Origin: Comamonas odontotermitis
GTDB lineage: Bacteria; Pseudomonadota; Gammaproteobacteria; Burkholderiales; Burkholderiaceae_C
DNA length: 64,000 nucleotides
NCBI RefSeq assembly: GCF_014207855.1
Contig: NZ_JACHKZ010000006.1
Location: 124,001 to 188,000, forward strand
Direction: 5' to 3'
Shown: positions 17,884 to 28,591 of the stretch, piece after piece
Position numbering within the stretch: position 1 is the stretch's first letter
How the letters are laid out: each line of letters begins with the position of its first letter
The notes under the pieces: generated by a model
Told to the model about the DNA's origin: nothing
The model's input: the letters and a program-made list of their open reading frames with translations, nothing else
Database searches by the model: none
Made by a program: the position numbers and the translations under genes

Positions 17884-17920
17884 AAAGCGCACAAGCTGCA
17901 AGGCCTGTGCGCTTTTTTTG
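17884..17920 (+). terminator. rho-independent terminator after rpoH
   Basis: Stem aaagcgcaca / tgtgcgcttt with an imperfect GC-rich loop, followed by a run of T, about 46 bases after the rpoH stop. Confidence 0.88.
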
Positions 17921-17998
17921 TGGCCTGTTGTGGATTCGGCGGACGTACAAACGCATAAACCTCCACCCCAGCAGTCCTGTTTGTCTATGGAGTTTTTG

Positions 17999-18970
17999 AT
18001 GACATTCACCCTATCCCGCCGCAGTCTGCTGACGGCCGCTCTGGCTGCCAGCTGCATGGCCACCAGCGCCTTCGCTGCCGACAACTGGCCCAGCAAGCCC
18101 CTGCACCTGATCGTTGGCTTTCCGGCAGGCTCGTCGCCCGATTTGACGGCGCGCGCGCTGGCCGAGCCGCTGGAAAAAGCCCTGGGCCAGACCATCATTG
18201 TGGAAAACAAGGTGGGCGCTGGCGGCAATATTGCCGGCGAATACGTAGCCAAGGCCGACGACCACACCTTCAGCGTGATGATCAACGGCAACATGACCAT
18301 TGCCAAGCTGCTGAACCCGGCCGTGCGCTACAACCCGCTGACCGACCTGCAGCCGGTCAGCCTGATCGGCGTAGCGCCGCTGGTGCTGGTGGCACCCGCT
18401 TCAGCCCCCGAAGGCAAGGCGTTCTTCGATGCCGCTGCCAAGGCTGGCAGCAAGTGGAGCTATGGCTCACCCGGCGTGGGCACGGTCGGCCATCTGGGCA
18501 TGGAATTGCTCAAGAGCCGCTCCAAGCTCAAGCCCGAGCACATTCCCTACGCAGGCTACCCGCAGGTGTTCAACGGCATCCAGGGCGGCGACCTGCAACT
18601 GTCCATGCTTCCCCCGGCGCTTGCCATGGCACAAATCCAGGCAGGCAAACTGCGCGGTATCGGCGTAACATCTGCCGCCCGCAGCCCGCTCGCCCCAGGC
18701 CTGCCCAGCCTCAAGGAATTGGGCGTGAACAATTACGACCTGGAAATCTGGAACGCCGTGGCCGCACCCAAATCCATGGCCAAGGCCCATGTCGAAAGGC
18801 TGGCTGCTGCAGTGGGTGAGATCGTGCGAAGCCCAGAAATGCGTGCAAGGCTCGCCGCGCAGGGCTGGCAAGCCGTGGGCAGCTCACCCGAGGGGCTTAC
18901 CAACCGCATCGATGCCGATGTGAAGGCCCTTGGCACTATCATCAAGGAACAGAACATCCGCGCACAATAA
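17999..18970 (+). CDS. Bug-type tripartite tricarboxylate transporter solute receptor
   Basis: 323 residues. Signal peptide SRRSLLTAALAASCMATSAFA, then the Bug fold: WPSKPLHLIVGFPAGSSPDLTARALAEPLEKALGQ, the NKVGAGGNIAGEYVAKA loop that binds carboxylates, and HVERLAAAVGEIVRSPEMRARL. Bug receptors deliver carboxylates or other small acids to TctAB membrane proteins; none are in the window, so it is an orphan receptor. The start at 17999 uses GGAG six bases upstream. Only 6 bases separate it from the next gene, so it may lead the lipid-gene operon. Confidence 0.92.
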   Translation: MTFTLSRRSLLTAALAASCMATSAFAADNWPSKPLHLIVGFPAGSSPDLTARALAEPLEKALGQTIIVENKVGAGGNIAGEYVAKADDHTFSVMINGNMTIAKLLNPAVRYNPLTDLQPVSLIGVAPLVLVAPASAPEGKAFFDAAAKAGSKWSYGSPGVGTVGHLGMELLKSRSKLKPEHIPYAGYPQVFNGIQGGDLQLSMLPPALAMAQIQAGKLRGIGVTSAARSPLAPGLPSLKELGVNNYDLEIWNAVAAPKSMAKAHVERLAAAVGEIVRSPEMRARLAAQGWQAVGSSPEGLTNRIDADVKALGTIIKEQNIRAQ

Positions 18971-18976
18971 ACGCCC

Positions 18977-19741
18977 ATGACCGCAGCCCAAGTCTTTACC
19001 AACCTCAGCGCCTGGCAAGTGATAGCTTGGGGCTTGCTGTTTTTCACAGCCCTGTACCTGGCTGGCGGCTTTGGCATGACCGCCCTCACTCGCTTCTTGC
19101 AACGATATGGCATCGGCAAGGTGCTGGATACGCGACCGCTCAAACCCGATCAGCTGCAGCGCGAATGGCGCCAGTCCTTCCATTCGATCCTCATCTTCGG
19201 CCTGGGCATGATCGTGCCCTGGGGCTTTGTACAGTTGGGCTGGGCACGCTTTGCCGCCAATCCATCGGCCTGGCAGATCGCGATCGAGATCTGGGGGCTG
19301 CTGATCTGGAACGATGTGCACTTCTGGATCAACCACCGGTTGCTGCACACACGATGGTTCAAGCGCTTTCATGGCGATCACCACCGCTCCGTGGTCGTCA
19401 CGCCATGGTCCACCTACAGCTTTCATCCGGTGGAAGCGATGATGATGGGCAATGTGATTCTGCTGCCCATGGTGGTGCATGACTTCGCCTTCTGGTCACT
19501 CGCATCGGTACCCGTTTTCAGTCTGGTGCTGAATGCCATCGGCCACTCCAACTACGATTTCTTCCCCGCCGTCGGCCCGCGCCACCCGCTTGCCGCCAGC
19601 CGCCGCCACCATCTGCACCATGCACGCCCTGCAGGCAACTACGGCTTTGCCTTCGCATTCATGGACCGCTGGCTGCGCAGCGAAGCTGATCCGCTGCCCG
19701 TGCGCCCGGCTCCGGCACGCTCCACGCACTCTGCACCCTGA
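18977..19741 (+). CDS. sterol desaturase/fatty acid hydroxylase superfamily membrane protein
   Basis: 254 residues with several membrane helices. Histidine boxes of the diiron hydroxylase superfamily are visible: HFWINHRLLH, FHGDHHRS and RRHHLHHARPAGNYG. Known members insert hydroxyls or double bases into lipid chains or carotenoids at the inner membrane. It starts 6 bases after the Bug gene and ends 9 bases before the desaturase. Substrate unknown; the neighbours point to an acyl chain. Confidence 0.88.
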   Translation: MTAAQVFTNLSAWQVIAWGLLFFTALYLAGGFGMTALTRFLQRYGIGKVLDTRPLKPDQLQREWRQSFHSILIFGLGMIVPWGFVQLGWARFAANPSAWQIAIEIWGLLIWNDVHFWINHRLLHTRWFKRFHGDHHRSVVVTPWSTYSFHPVEAMMMGNVILLPMVVHDFAFWSLASVPVFSLVLNAIGHSNYDFFPAVGPRHPLAASRRHHLHHARPAGNYGFAFAFMDRWLRSEADPLPVRPAPARSTHSAP

Positions 19742-19750
19742 CGATTCTGC

Positions 19751-20695
19751 ATGCCCCGCAGCGCCAGCATTCCGCCCTCGTCCATCCCCCTGCGCCTGCG
19801 CCATTGGCGCGATTGGCAGTCGCTGCTCTACCTTGCCACGCTGCCGCTGATCGTGCTGTGGCAGTGGCAGCACGGCTGGGTCTGGTGGCTGTATGCCGTG
19901 GAGCTGTTCCTGACCCTTGGCGTGGGGGTGATCCACCACAACCATACGCATCTGCGCATGTGGCGCGGCAGGCACAGCCGCTGGGCCAATCGGGCCACCG
20001 ATTACTGGCTCACCCTGCTGCAGGGCCACCCTACCTTCGTCTTCTGGCCCGCCCATGTAGGCAACCACCACCGTTACCGGCACAGCGAGCGCGACATTGC
20101 CCGCACCTACCGCTTTGGCGGCGACACCAACCACCTGTTGGGCTACCTGGCCCACCCGCTGCAAGCCGCCTGGGTGCTGTATCCGCTGTTCATCCGGTGG
20201 CTGGGCAACTTGCGCCGTCACTGGCCTGGTGCTTTTCGCTATTGCATGGGGCAGTATGGGTTGTGGCTCGGCAGTTGGGCAGCGCTGCTGCTCATCGACT
20301 GGAAAAAAGCACTGGTTCTGGTCATCATTCCGCAACTGCATGGCCTGCATTGGCTGCTGGCAACCAACTATCTGCAGCATGCCCATGCCGACGGCAGGCG
20401 CATCAGCCGGGCGCAGCGTGATACCGAAGGGAGCATGCTGAACTACGCCCGCAATTTTGAAGGTTTGGTCAACCCCTTGCTGTTTAACATTGGCCTGCAT
20501 ACGGCCCACCATGAACGCCCGCATGCCCATTGGTCCGAGTTGACGGAGCTGCATGACCGCATTTACCGCCGCCGGGTTGATCCGGCGCTGAATGAAGGCG
20601 GCCTGCTGCCCTATATGGCGCGGGTGTTTCTGGGTGGGCTCGTGTGGCGGTCGGCACGCAGCCGGTCGTTGATGCCACCGATGGAGAAAAAGTAA
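19751..20695 (+). CDS. membrane fatty acid desaturase family protein
   Basis: 314 residues. Membrane helices bracket three His clusters typical of the membrane desaturase fold: IHHNHTHLRMW, HVGNHHRYRHSERD and GLHTAHHERPHAHW. The last HxxHH box is standard for acyl-lipid or acyl-CoA desaturases. It is tightly placed between the hydroxylase-like gene and the synthase-oxidase fusion, 6 bases from the latter, so the four genes are probably one transcript. Confidence 0.9.
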   Translation: MPRSASIPPSSIPLRLRHWRDWQSLLYLATLPLIVLWQWQHGWVWWLYAVELFLTLGVGVIHHNHTHLRMWRGRHSRWANRATDYWLTLLQGHPTFVFWPAHVGNHHRYRHSERDIARTYRFGGDTNHLLGYLAHPLQAAWVLYPLFIRWLGNLRRHWPGAFRYCMGQYGLWLGSWAALLLIDWKKALVLVIIPQLHGLHWLLATNYLQHAHADGRRISRAQRDTEGSMLNYARNFEGLVNPLLFNIGLHTAHHERPHAHWSELTELHDRIYRRRVDPALNEGGLLPYMARVFLGGLVWRSARSRSLMPPMEKK

Positions 20696-20701
20696 TCGTC
20701 T

Positions 20702-22666
20702 ATGCCAGTTTCCTATTCACAGGTCTATGTCCAGTCTGCCGGTCTCTTCATGCCCGGCGAGCCCGTTGCCAACGATGGCATGGACGCCTATGTGGCGCCG
20801 CTCAACCGGCTGTCGGAACGCATCAAACGCCGCATCCTGGCCGAAAACGGCATTCAGAAGCGCTACTACGCCATTGCACCCGATGGCAGCACCGTGTTCA
20901 GCAATGCGCAGATGGCCAAAGCCGCCATTGAGTCTGCTCTCCAGCAAGCAGGGCGCGGCCTGGAAGACATCGGCTTTCTGGCCAGCGGCTCCTCTGGCGG
21001 CGACGCGCTGATGCCCGGCTTTGCCAGCATGATTCAGGGCGAGATGGCAGCCCCCCCAATGGAGCTGCTCAGCGTGCACGGCATATGCGCGGCCAGCGTG
21101 GGCGCCCTGCAGGGCGCGGCTCTCGCCGTAGAGCACGGCCAGCACGCCCATGCCATGGCCGTGGCCAGCGAGATGCCTTCGCGCCTTTTCAAGCGCTCGC
21201 GCTATGCCGCGCAGGGTTACGACACGGATTTCGATGCCCACTTTCTGCGTTGGATGCTAAGCGATGGTGCCGGTGCCGTGTTGCTGGGCCACGCAGCGCC
21301 CATTCCGCAGCGCCCTGATCTGCGTTTGAAACTGCACTGGACGCACCAGCGCAGCTTTGCTGGCGACTACCCGGTATGCATGCAGCTGGGGCTGACGCAC
21401 GACCGCGCCCGCAGCCATCTCGATTTTCCGTCGTGGACGGACGCCGAAGCCGCAGGTGCGCTGGCGCTGCGGCAGGACATTCGCCTGCTGCCGCACCTGT
21501 TTGATGTCTGCATCCACGAGTACGCCCGCATTGCCCACCAGGGCTGGCTGCCAGAGCGTGGCATCGACCATTTCCTGTGCCACTACTCGTCGGAAAAATT
21601 CATTCCCGTGGTCGATGAGCTGCTGAACAAGGCACAGCTGTCCATCCCGCGTGAGCGCTGGTGGAGCAACCTGGCCTGGCGCGGCAACACAGGTGCAGCA
21701 TCCATCTTCGTGATGCTGGCCGAGTACCTGCAGACCCACCATGACCGGCTCAAAGCTGGCGACACCATGCTGTGCTTTGTGCCCGAATCGGGCCGCTTCA
21801 CCGCAGGCTACATGCTATTGGAGGTGGAGCATGCCGCGCCATCCAGCCAGGCGACGGTCAGCAGTTTCGTGCAAAAGCCTGCGCCTGCAACAGAGGCTCT
21901 CACCGCTGCCTCCTCTGCCTCTGCGCTGATAGCTCCACCCCACGACCCTGCCAGTGCACCGCAGGCCCTGGCACCGCTGCTCACAGAGCTCGCCAGCATC
22001 TGGCACGACTACCGCTCGCAGGTCTGGCGCACGCCACTGGTGCGGCGCATCCGCAGCGGCCACATGAAGACGGACGACTACCTCTGTTGGATGCGCCAGT
22101 GGATTCCGCAGGTGCGCGAGGGCAGCCTGTGGATGCGCGAGGGCGCAGCCTCGCTCACCGGCGACTACGCGGCGCTCGCCGCACTGATGGGCGTGCACGC
22201 AGGCGAAGAACAGAACGACTTCAAGATCCTGCACCAGGATTATCTGAACGCGGGCGGCACCATCACCAACATCGACGCATTGCAGCGCAACCCCGGCGGC
22301 CAGGCGCTCAACAGCTACCTGCACAGCCTGGCGGCCACCACCAATCCGATTGGCTTGCTGGGTGCCATCTACATCATCGAAGGCACAGGCCAGCGCATCG
22401 TGCCCAGCTTGCTGCCGCTGCTGCGCCAAAGCCTCGATCTGGGGCCGGAGTGCTTCCGCTTTCTGGAATACCACGGCGCCAATGACGAAAACCACCTGGA
22501 GCGCTGGCTGATGGCCGTGCAGATGGTGATGGCGCTGGACACCACGGGCGATGCCCCGCGCGCCATTGCCGCTACGGCACGCCATACGGCCCAGCTGTAC
22601 CTGATGCAGTTTGCACACATCCTGGAAGACGCTGCTCCAAACCGGGCGGCCACGGACCCGCTATGA
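20702..22666 (+). CDS. fusion of ketoacyl-synthase-III-like domain and heme-oxygenase-like diiron oxidase domain
   Basis: 654 residues. Residues 1-380 have the KAS III thiolase fold with a full Cys-His-Asn set: C129 (VHGICAASVGAL), H294 (LCHYSSEKF) and N329 (RGNTGAAS). An Ala/Pro/Ser linker (about 385-420) leads to a helical domain (about 425-640) like the iron-containing redox enzyme / heme-oxygenase-like diiron group, with HAGEE at 499-503, YIIEGTGQ and an HxxxDxxH motif at H591, D595, H598. Plausibly it condenses or binds an acyl thioester, then oxidises it. Product unknown. The next gene overlaps by ATGA. Confidence 0.85.
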   Translation: MPVSYSQVYVQSAGLFMPGEPVANDGMDAYVAPLNRLSERIKRRILAENGIQKRYYAIAPDGSTVFSNAQMAKAAIESALQQAGRGLEDIGFLASGSSGGDALMPGFASMIQGEMAAPPMELLSVHGICAASVGALQGAALAVEHGQHAHAMAVASEMPSRLFKRSRYAAQGYDTDFDAHFLRWMLSDGAGAVLLGHAAPIPQRPDLRLKLHWTHQRSFAGDYPVCMQLGLTHDRARSHLDFPSWTDAEAAGALALRQDIRLLPHLFDVCIHEYARIAHQGWLPERGIDHFLCHYSSEKFIPVVDELLNKAQLSIPRERWWSNLAWRGNTGAASIFVMLAEYLQTHHDRLKAGDTMLCFVPESGRFTAGYMLLEVEHAAPSSQATVSSFVQKPAPATEALTAASSASALIAPPHDPASAPQALAPLLTELASIWHDYRSQVWRTPLVRRIRSGHMKTDDYLCWMRQWIPQVREGSLWMREGAASLTGDYAALAALMGVHAGEEQNDFKILHQDYLNAGGTITNIDALQRNPGGQALNSYLHSLAATTNPIGLLGAIYIIEGTGQRIVPSLLPLLRQSLDLGPECFRFLEYHGANDENHLERWLMAVQMVMALDTTGDAPRAIAATARHTAQLYLMQFAHILEDAAPNRAATDPL

Positions 22667-23589
22667 CCGATTTCCGCGACATTCCACACGACGAACGCGA
22701 CCCCAGCCCGTGGCTGGCTTTGTACCTGGACGACAGCACGCCGGTGCCAGACCATGTGAAGGCCGCATGGCTCAAGGATTCCAGCAGCCGCTCGCGCCAG
22801 TTTCTGCTGCCGTTTCTGCGGCCGCTGGCGCGCACCAGCATCATCTTGATCCAGATCCTCAAAGTGCTGCTGCCCAAGACCTGGGCACACTCCAGGCTGC
22901 TGCACCGCACCCTCGCCTTCAGCATGAACCGCTTTGTCTCGCCCGAGGCCAACTGGCTCATCATGCGGCACTTCCATCTGGGCTCGCAAATCCTCGCCTT
23001 CATCGGTGGCAATGCGCCCACCAAGGTAGCGACCAACCCGCTGGAGCCAGAGTCGATCGACGACATCAAGGACGAGCTGTTCCTCAAACACGACCTGAAC
23101 CTGTTCAACTTCGTCATCCGCCTGAACAAGACTCTGCGCTCCCACGGCCAGCACATCGGGCCCGTGCCCGAACCCGATTTTGCGATGCTGCGCGAGCCGC
23201 CGCTGCGGCTGGAAGACATGCCGCGCGGAGCCTTCAACATTCTCGATCTACAAAGCGCCATCGAGGTCTACACCCCTGTGTACCAGCTGCTGCTGACCGA
23301 CAACGATTTCTGGCGCGCCAGCAACTCGCTGCAACTGGACGAAACCGTGGCCATCTACGCCGCCAAGATCCTGTCTTCGCCCGAGCATCTGGTGATGTTG
23401 AACAACAAGCACCCGCTCGTGCCGCTTTCCACCTTGCGCGCAGGCCACCGGCTGGTATTGCATGGCCTGTCCACCGAAATGCTGCACTGCCTGCTGATGC
23501 GCATGGCGAGTGGCGAAACGCCGCTGCCCAGCCGCGAGATTGCCAAGGTCAAGCAGGCGACTGATCGCGTCATGGAGCACCGTGATTGA
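22663..23589 (+). CDS. uncharacterised protein of the synthase-oxidase cluster
   Basis: 308 residues; I do not recognise a family with known function. It starts DIPHDERDPSPWLALYLDDS, has one hydrophobic segment around residues 45-70 (FLLPFLRPLARTSIILIQIL), His-rich short stretches (LIMRHFHLGSQ) and a mainly helical, soluble-looking remainder. There is no signal peptide. Its ATG overlaps the stop of the fusion gene, so the two proteins are likely made together and may form a complex or act on the same lipid. Last gene of the putative operon. Confidence 0.75.
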   Translation: MTDFRDIPHDERDPSPWLALYLDDSTPVPDHVKAAWLKDSSSRSRQFLLPFLRPLARTSIILIQILKVLLPKTWAHSRLLHRTLAFSMNRFVSPEANWLIMRHFHLGSQILAFIGGNAPTKVATNPLEPESIDDIKDELFLKHDLNLFNFVIRLNKTLRSHGQHIGPVPEPDFAMLREPPLRLEDMPRGAFNILDLQSAIEVYTPVYQLLLTDNDFWRASNSLQLDETVAIYAAKILSSPEHLVMLNNKHPLVPLSTLRAGHRLVLHGLSTEMLHCLLMRMASGETPLPSREIAKVKQATDRVMEHRD

Positions 23590-23629
23590 AGCGGCTCGGC
23601 ATGGCCGGATTCTTGCTTGAAGCTTTGCC

Positions 23630-24154
23630 ATGACAAACCCGCTCACTCATTTGCAATCACCCATGCCCAAGCCTTTTCCGCCTCCCTCGCCCTGGGCCAG
23701 CTGCGGCGCCGGCCATGTGGCCGTGTATGGCACCTTGCGTGCCGGCGGCATCAACGACATTGCGCGCCTGGATCCGGATATCGTTTGCATGGGCCACACC
23801 ATGCTCACCGGCACCCTGTACGACCTGGACTGGTACCCGGGCCTGCAATTGCAAGGCACCCAGCAGGTGCTGGCCGAGGTCTACCCCATCGACGAAGCGC
23901 TGGAGCAGGCCATGGACCGCATCGAAGGCATCTGGCCTACGGATGTGGGCGAGTACACCAAACAGGTGCTGCCCCTGCTAGTAGATTGTGTGGACGGCAG
24001 CCAGCGCTCTCTGAATGTACTGGTCTATGAAGCCCTGCCGCCCACCGTGTCGGGAAAACCGGTGCTGGCCGTGCACGACTGGCTCGCCTGGTACCGGAGC
24101 CAGGGCCGAACCTATCCTGGCGACCGCTTTGCGCTGAATACGCAGAAGTCCTGA
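23630..24154 (+). CDS. gamma-glutamylcyclotransferase (AIG2-like) family protein
   Basis: 174 residues. The family substrate-binding motif is AVYGTLRAGG (YGxLR), followed by GTLYDLDWYPGLQL, and a likely catalytic Glu lies in the DRIEG stretch. The first about 25 residues are Pro-rich and dispensable for the fold, so an internal Met at 23663 could be the real start. Enzymes of this fold release 5-oxoproline from gamma-glutamyl compounds, but many members have no known substrate. Convergent with ureG, no terminator seen between. Confidence 0.85.
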   Translation: MTNPLTHLQSPMPKPFPPPSPWASCGAGHVAVYGTLRAGGINDIARLDPDIVCMGHTMLTGTLYDLDWYPGLQLQGTQQVLAEVYPIDEALEQAMDRIEGIWPTDVGEYTKQVLPLLVDCVDGSQRSLNVLVYEALPPTVSGKPVLAVHDWLAWYRSQGRTYPGDRFALNTQKS

Positions 24155-24176
24155 AGAAAGCCGAAGAATCAGCAGA

Positions 24177-24839
24177 TCAGGCAGCCAGCAGCCCCTGCTT
24201 CTCGATGAATGCCACTACCTCATCCAGCCCTTCGAGCGTTTTGAGATTGGTCATGACAAACGGCTTGAGCCCTTTTGGGGTCGTGCGCTGCTTCACGGTA
24301 TCGCTGCGCATGATGTCCAGATTGGCGCCCACATGCGGTGCGAGGTCAGTCTTGTTGATGACGAACAGATCGCTTTTGGTGATACCAGGGCCACCCTTGC
24401 GCGGAATCTTCTCGCCCGCAGCCACATCGATCACATAGATCGTCAGGTCGCTCAGCTCAGGGCTGAAGGTAGCGGCCAGATTGTCTCCACCCGATTCGAT
24501 GAAGACGATGTCGGCATCGGGAAAATCCTTGAGCATGCGGTCGATGGCCTCAAGATTGATCGACGCATCCTCGCGGATCGCGGTGTGCGGGCACCCTCCG
24601 GTCTCGACCCCCATGATGCGCTCGGCGGGCAGCGCGCCACTGATCGTCAGCAGACGCTGGTCTTCCTTGGTGTAGATATCGTTGGTGATGGCAATCAGGT
24701 CCCACCTGTCGCGCATGGCCTTGCAGAGCATTTCGAGAATCGTGGTCTTGCCCGAGCCCACAGGCCCGCCAATGCCGACCCGCAGCGGCGGCAGCTTTTT
24801 GCTGCGGAGGGGAATATGGTGCAATGCGGATGTGTTCAT
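24177..24839 (-). CDS. ureG: urease accessory GTPase
   Basis: 220 residues. UreG powers nickel insertion into urease. P-loop [14 protein letters not shown], the nickel-binding CPH motif in [17 protein letters not shown], the [15 protein letters not shown] switch and the NKTDLAP guanine-specificity motif are all present. Its start overlaps the ureF stop by 4 bases. Last gene of the leftward urease operon. Confidence 0.98.
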   Translation of the reverse strand: MNTSALHHIPLRSKKLPPLRVGIGGPVGSGKTTILEMLCKAMRDRWDLIAITNDIYTKEDQRLLTISGALPAERIMGVETGGCPHTAIREDASINLEAIDRMLKDFPDADIVFIESGGDNLAATFSPELSDLTIYVIDVAAGEKIPRKGGPGITKSDLFVINKTDLAPHVGANLDIMRSDTVKQRTTPKGLKPFVMTNLKTLEGLDEVVAFIEKQGLLAA

Positions 24840-25546
24840 GATCTGAAAAGCCTTGAGTACTGGTGTTCATGCTGGGCCGAGAGAATCGCCAGCATGGGAG
24901 AAAACGCTTGCCGCGCCTCGTCTGGCAGCGCCAGGGCGCAGGCAACGGCCTGCGGAATTTCATGCGTGAGCCGCGCGAGAATGCGCTGCCCCGCACTCTG
25001 GCCCAGTGGCACTGCTTTGACCGCCGCCTGCACCAGATTCTCTGCCCAGCCAAAGGCATAGGCCAGCAACGCGTCATGGGCCGATGCGCCCGCGCAATGC
25101 GCGGCAAACGAAAAGGCAATCGGGTAGCTCGCATCCTGCGCGGCCAGCCAGGTGACAGTGTCCAGAATCGCCGCCTGATCGGCATGGCGGTTTCGGAGCC
25201 ACTCCACCAGAGAGCGCCCCATTTGTTCAGTCTGCAGCCGCAGCTCGCTGCTCTCGCGCGTGGTGCGCACCCATTGGTTCAATTCAGCAATGCGCGGCAG
25301 ATCTGTGGCTTGCCAGGCCATTGCGGCCTGGGCGATCACGGCCATGTCGCCGCGCGACTGGCTCAGATGCAACTGCTGCACCAGCCAGTCGCCCGCCTCA
25401 TTTTCTGTTGTGACCAACGCCGCATTGATGGCAGCCTCCAAACCTTCGGAATACGAAAACCCGCCAATCGGCAGCGCTGGCGATGCCAGCCACATCAGCT
25501 GCAGAAAGCTGCGTGCAAGGGGCGCAGGCTGCGCTTCAGTGGGCAT
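24836..25546 (-). CDS. ureF: urease accessory protein
   Basis: 236 residues. Diagnostic segments are [26 protein letters not shown] near the start and [17 protein letters not shown] and [22 protein letters not shown] further on. UreF bridges UreD and UreG in the nickel-loading complex. The start at 25546 was chosen to give the conserved N-terminus and overlaps the end of ureE by 11 bases; the frame continues upstream across ureE but that is not coding. Confidence 0.95.
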   Translation of the reverse strand: MPTEAQPAPLARSFLQLMWLASPALPIGGFSYSEGLEAAINAALVTTENEAGDWLVQQLHLSQSRGDMAVIAQAAMAWQATDLPRIAELNQWVRTTRESSELRLQTEQMGRSLVEWLRNRHADQAAILDTVTWLAAQDASYPIAFSFAAHCAGASAHDALLAYAFGWAENLVQAAVKAVPLGQSAGQRILARLTHEIPQAVACALALPDEARQAFSPMLAILSAQHEHQYSRLFRS

Positions 25547-26060
25547 GCCCATGACCGTTGCCATCATGGTGCGCATGATGGTGGCTGTGCCCATCATGGG
25601 TGACATGCCCGCCATAGGCGCCTCCTTCCGGCTCAAAAGGCAGATCGGTCTGCACCACCTCCATATGCATGCTGCGCAGCATGTCGGCCAGCACATGGTC
25701 AGGCTCGATCTTGAGGTGATCAGGTTGCAGCTCGATCGGCACATGGCGATTGCCCAGGTGGTACGCCGCGCGCATCAGATCAAAGGGAGTTCCGTGCACA
25801 GCGCAGGCCGTGATGCGCAACACCTTCTGCGGTGCAGCCAGCACCCGGATCAGCGATCCGTCTTCTGCCACGAGCACATCACCGCCGCGCACCGCCTGTC
25901 CGCGCGGCAAGAAAACGGCCAGCTCGCGCCCCAGGCTGTCGACCGCAGCGAAACGTGATTTCTGGCGCACATCCCAATCGAGCTCCACCATGGCCGCGCG
26001 CTTGAGCAACGCCGCCGCCAGACCCTTGCCCGACACAATGCATTTGGATACCTGCAGCAT
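25536..26060 (-). CDS. ureE: urease nickel chaperone with His-rich tail
   Basis: 174 residues. UreE delivers nickel to the UreDFG complex. The N-terminal part ([21 protein letters not shown]) and the metal domain ([25 protein letters not shown]) are standard. The last about 28 residues are extremely His-rich ([20 protein letters not shown]), a tail that buffers nickel in species such as Klebsiella. The start at 26060 has GAGG just upstream. It follows an acetyltransferase gene by 11 bases. Confidence 0.96.
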   Translation of the reverse strand: MLQVSKCIVSGKGLAAALLKRAAMVELDWDVRQKSRFAAVDSLGRELAVFLPRGQAVRGGDVLVAEDGSLIRVLAAPQKVLRITACAVHGTPFDLMRAAYHLGNRHVPIELQPDHLKIEPDHVLADMLRSMHMEVVQTDLPFEPEGGAYGGHVTHDGHSHHHAHHDGNGHGHAH

Positions 26061-26071
26061 GCTTGGCCTCA

Positions 26072-26548
26072 TCAGATGGTTCGCGTCATGAAGCAACTGT
26101 GAGGATCGTGCTGGTAGCCCCCAAACGGTTCACACGGCTCAAAGCCATTGCGTGCGTAAAACTTGCGCGCTGGCGTAAAAAACGGCTCGGTGCCGGTTTC
26201 CAGGCTGATGCGTTCCACGCCGCTGGCCTTCGCCTCATTCAAGGCATGCGCGAGAATCCGTTGGGCGGCATCACTGCCACGGTATGTGCCCTGTACCCGC
26301 ATGGTCTTGAGCTCGGCATGGGATGCGTCCAGTTGCTTGAGTGCGCAGGTTCCCACCAGCACCGGGCCATCTGGCTGCTGCATCCATGTGGTCCAGAACC
26401 TGATGTCCGGCTGGCGCAGTTTCTCCACATCCAGCGCATGCACGCTCTCGGGCGGAGACACTCTACGCATGTCATCCAGATGCTCTTGCAGAAAGCGGAT
26501 GACCAGTGGATCGGTCGCGGGGTCCAGAGCAAAATAAAGCTGCATCAT
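26072..26548 (-). CDS. GNAT-family N-acetyltransferase inside the urease operon
   Basis: 158 residues. Fold elements are LQEHLDDMRRVSPPESVHAL, ELKTMRVQGTYRGSDAAQRILAH (the acetyl-CoA loop in a degenerate form of QxxGxG/A) and KFYARNGFEPCEPFGGY. It resembles the YafP/PhnO-like small GNATs. It sits 8 bases after ureC and 11 before ureE, so it is almost certainly co-transcribed. Substrate unknown; a link to nitrogen metabolism is only positional. Two in-frame Met codons start it. Confidence 0.88.
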   Translation of the reverse strand: MMQLYFALDPATDPLVIRFLQEHLDDMRRVSPPESVHALDVEKLRQPDIRFWTTWMQQPDGPVLVGTCALKQLDASHAELKTMRVQGTYRGSDAAQRILAHALNEAKASGVERISLETGTEPFFTPARKFYARNGFEPCEPFGGYQHDPHSCFMTRTI

Positions 26549-26556
26549 TCACACAC

Positions 26557-28274
<1,718 letters not shown>

Positions 28275-28275
<1 letters not shown>

Positions 28276-28580
28276 CAGAGCGCTCCTTGCACCAGGCCGC
28301 GAAAGCCATACACCTCTCGGCTGCCACCAATATCCACCAGCTCAACCGTGCGCTGCTGCCCCGGCTCAAAGCGCACCGCCATGCCGCTGGCAATATTCAG
28401 CCGCATGCCGCGCGCTACAGTGCGATCGAACGCCAAACCAGCATTCGTCTCGGCAAAGTGGTAGTGGGAGCCCACCTGTATGGGCCGGTCGCTGGCGTTA
28501 TGCACCACCAGAGTCACCGTGCGACGGCCAGGGTTGAGCGCATGGGCGCCCTCGTCAATCAGGAGTTCACCGGGAATCAT
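28275..28580 (-). CDS. ureB: urease beta subunit
   Basis: 101 residues, standard for UreB: starts [11 protein letters not shown] and contains [19 protein letters not shown] and [15 protein letters not shown]. The start at 28580 has GGGAGG upstream and matches family N-termini; the frame extends to 28661 but overlaps ureJ. Structural subunit of the (UreABC)3 enzyme. Confidence 0.98.
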
Positions 28581-28591
28581 GGCGCCTCCCA

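Noticed and set aside
21885..21945. Possible further copy of the dispersed repeat in the linker of the synthase-oxidase fusion
   Set aside because: Only gctgatagctcc resembles the repeat; the GCTAT-N8-GAGCT spacing is absent, so chance in an Ala/Ser linker is more likely.
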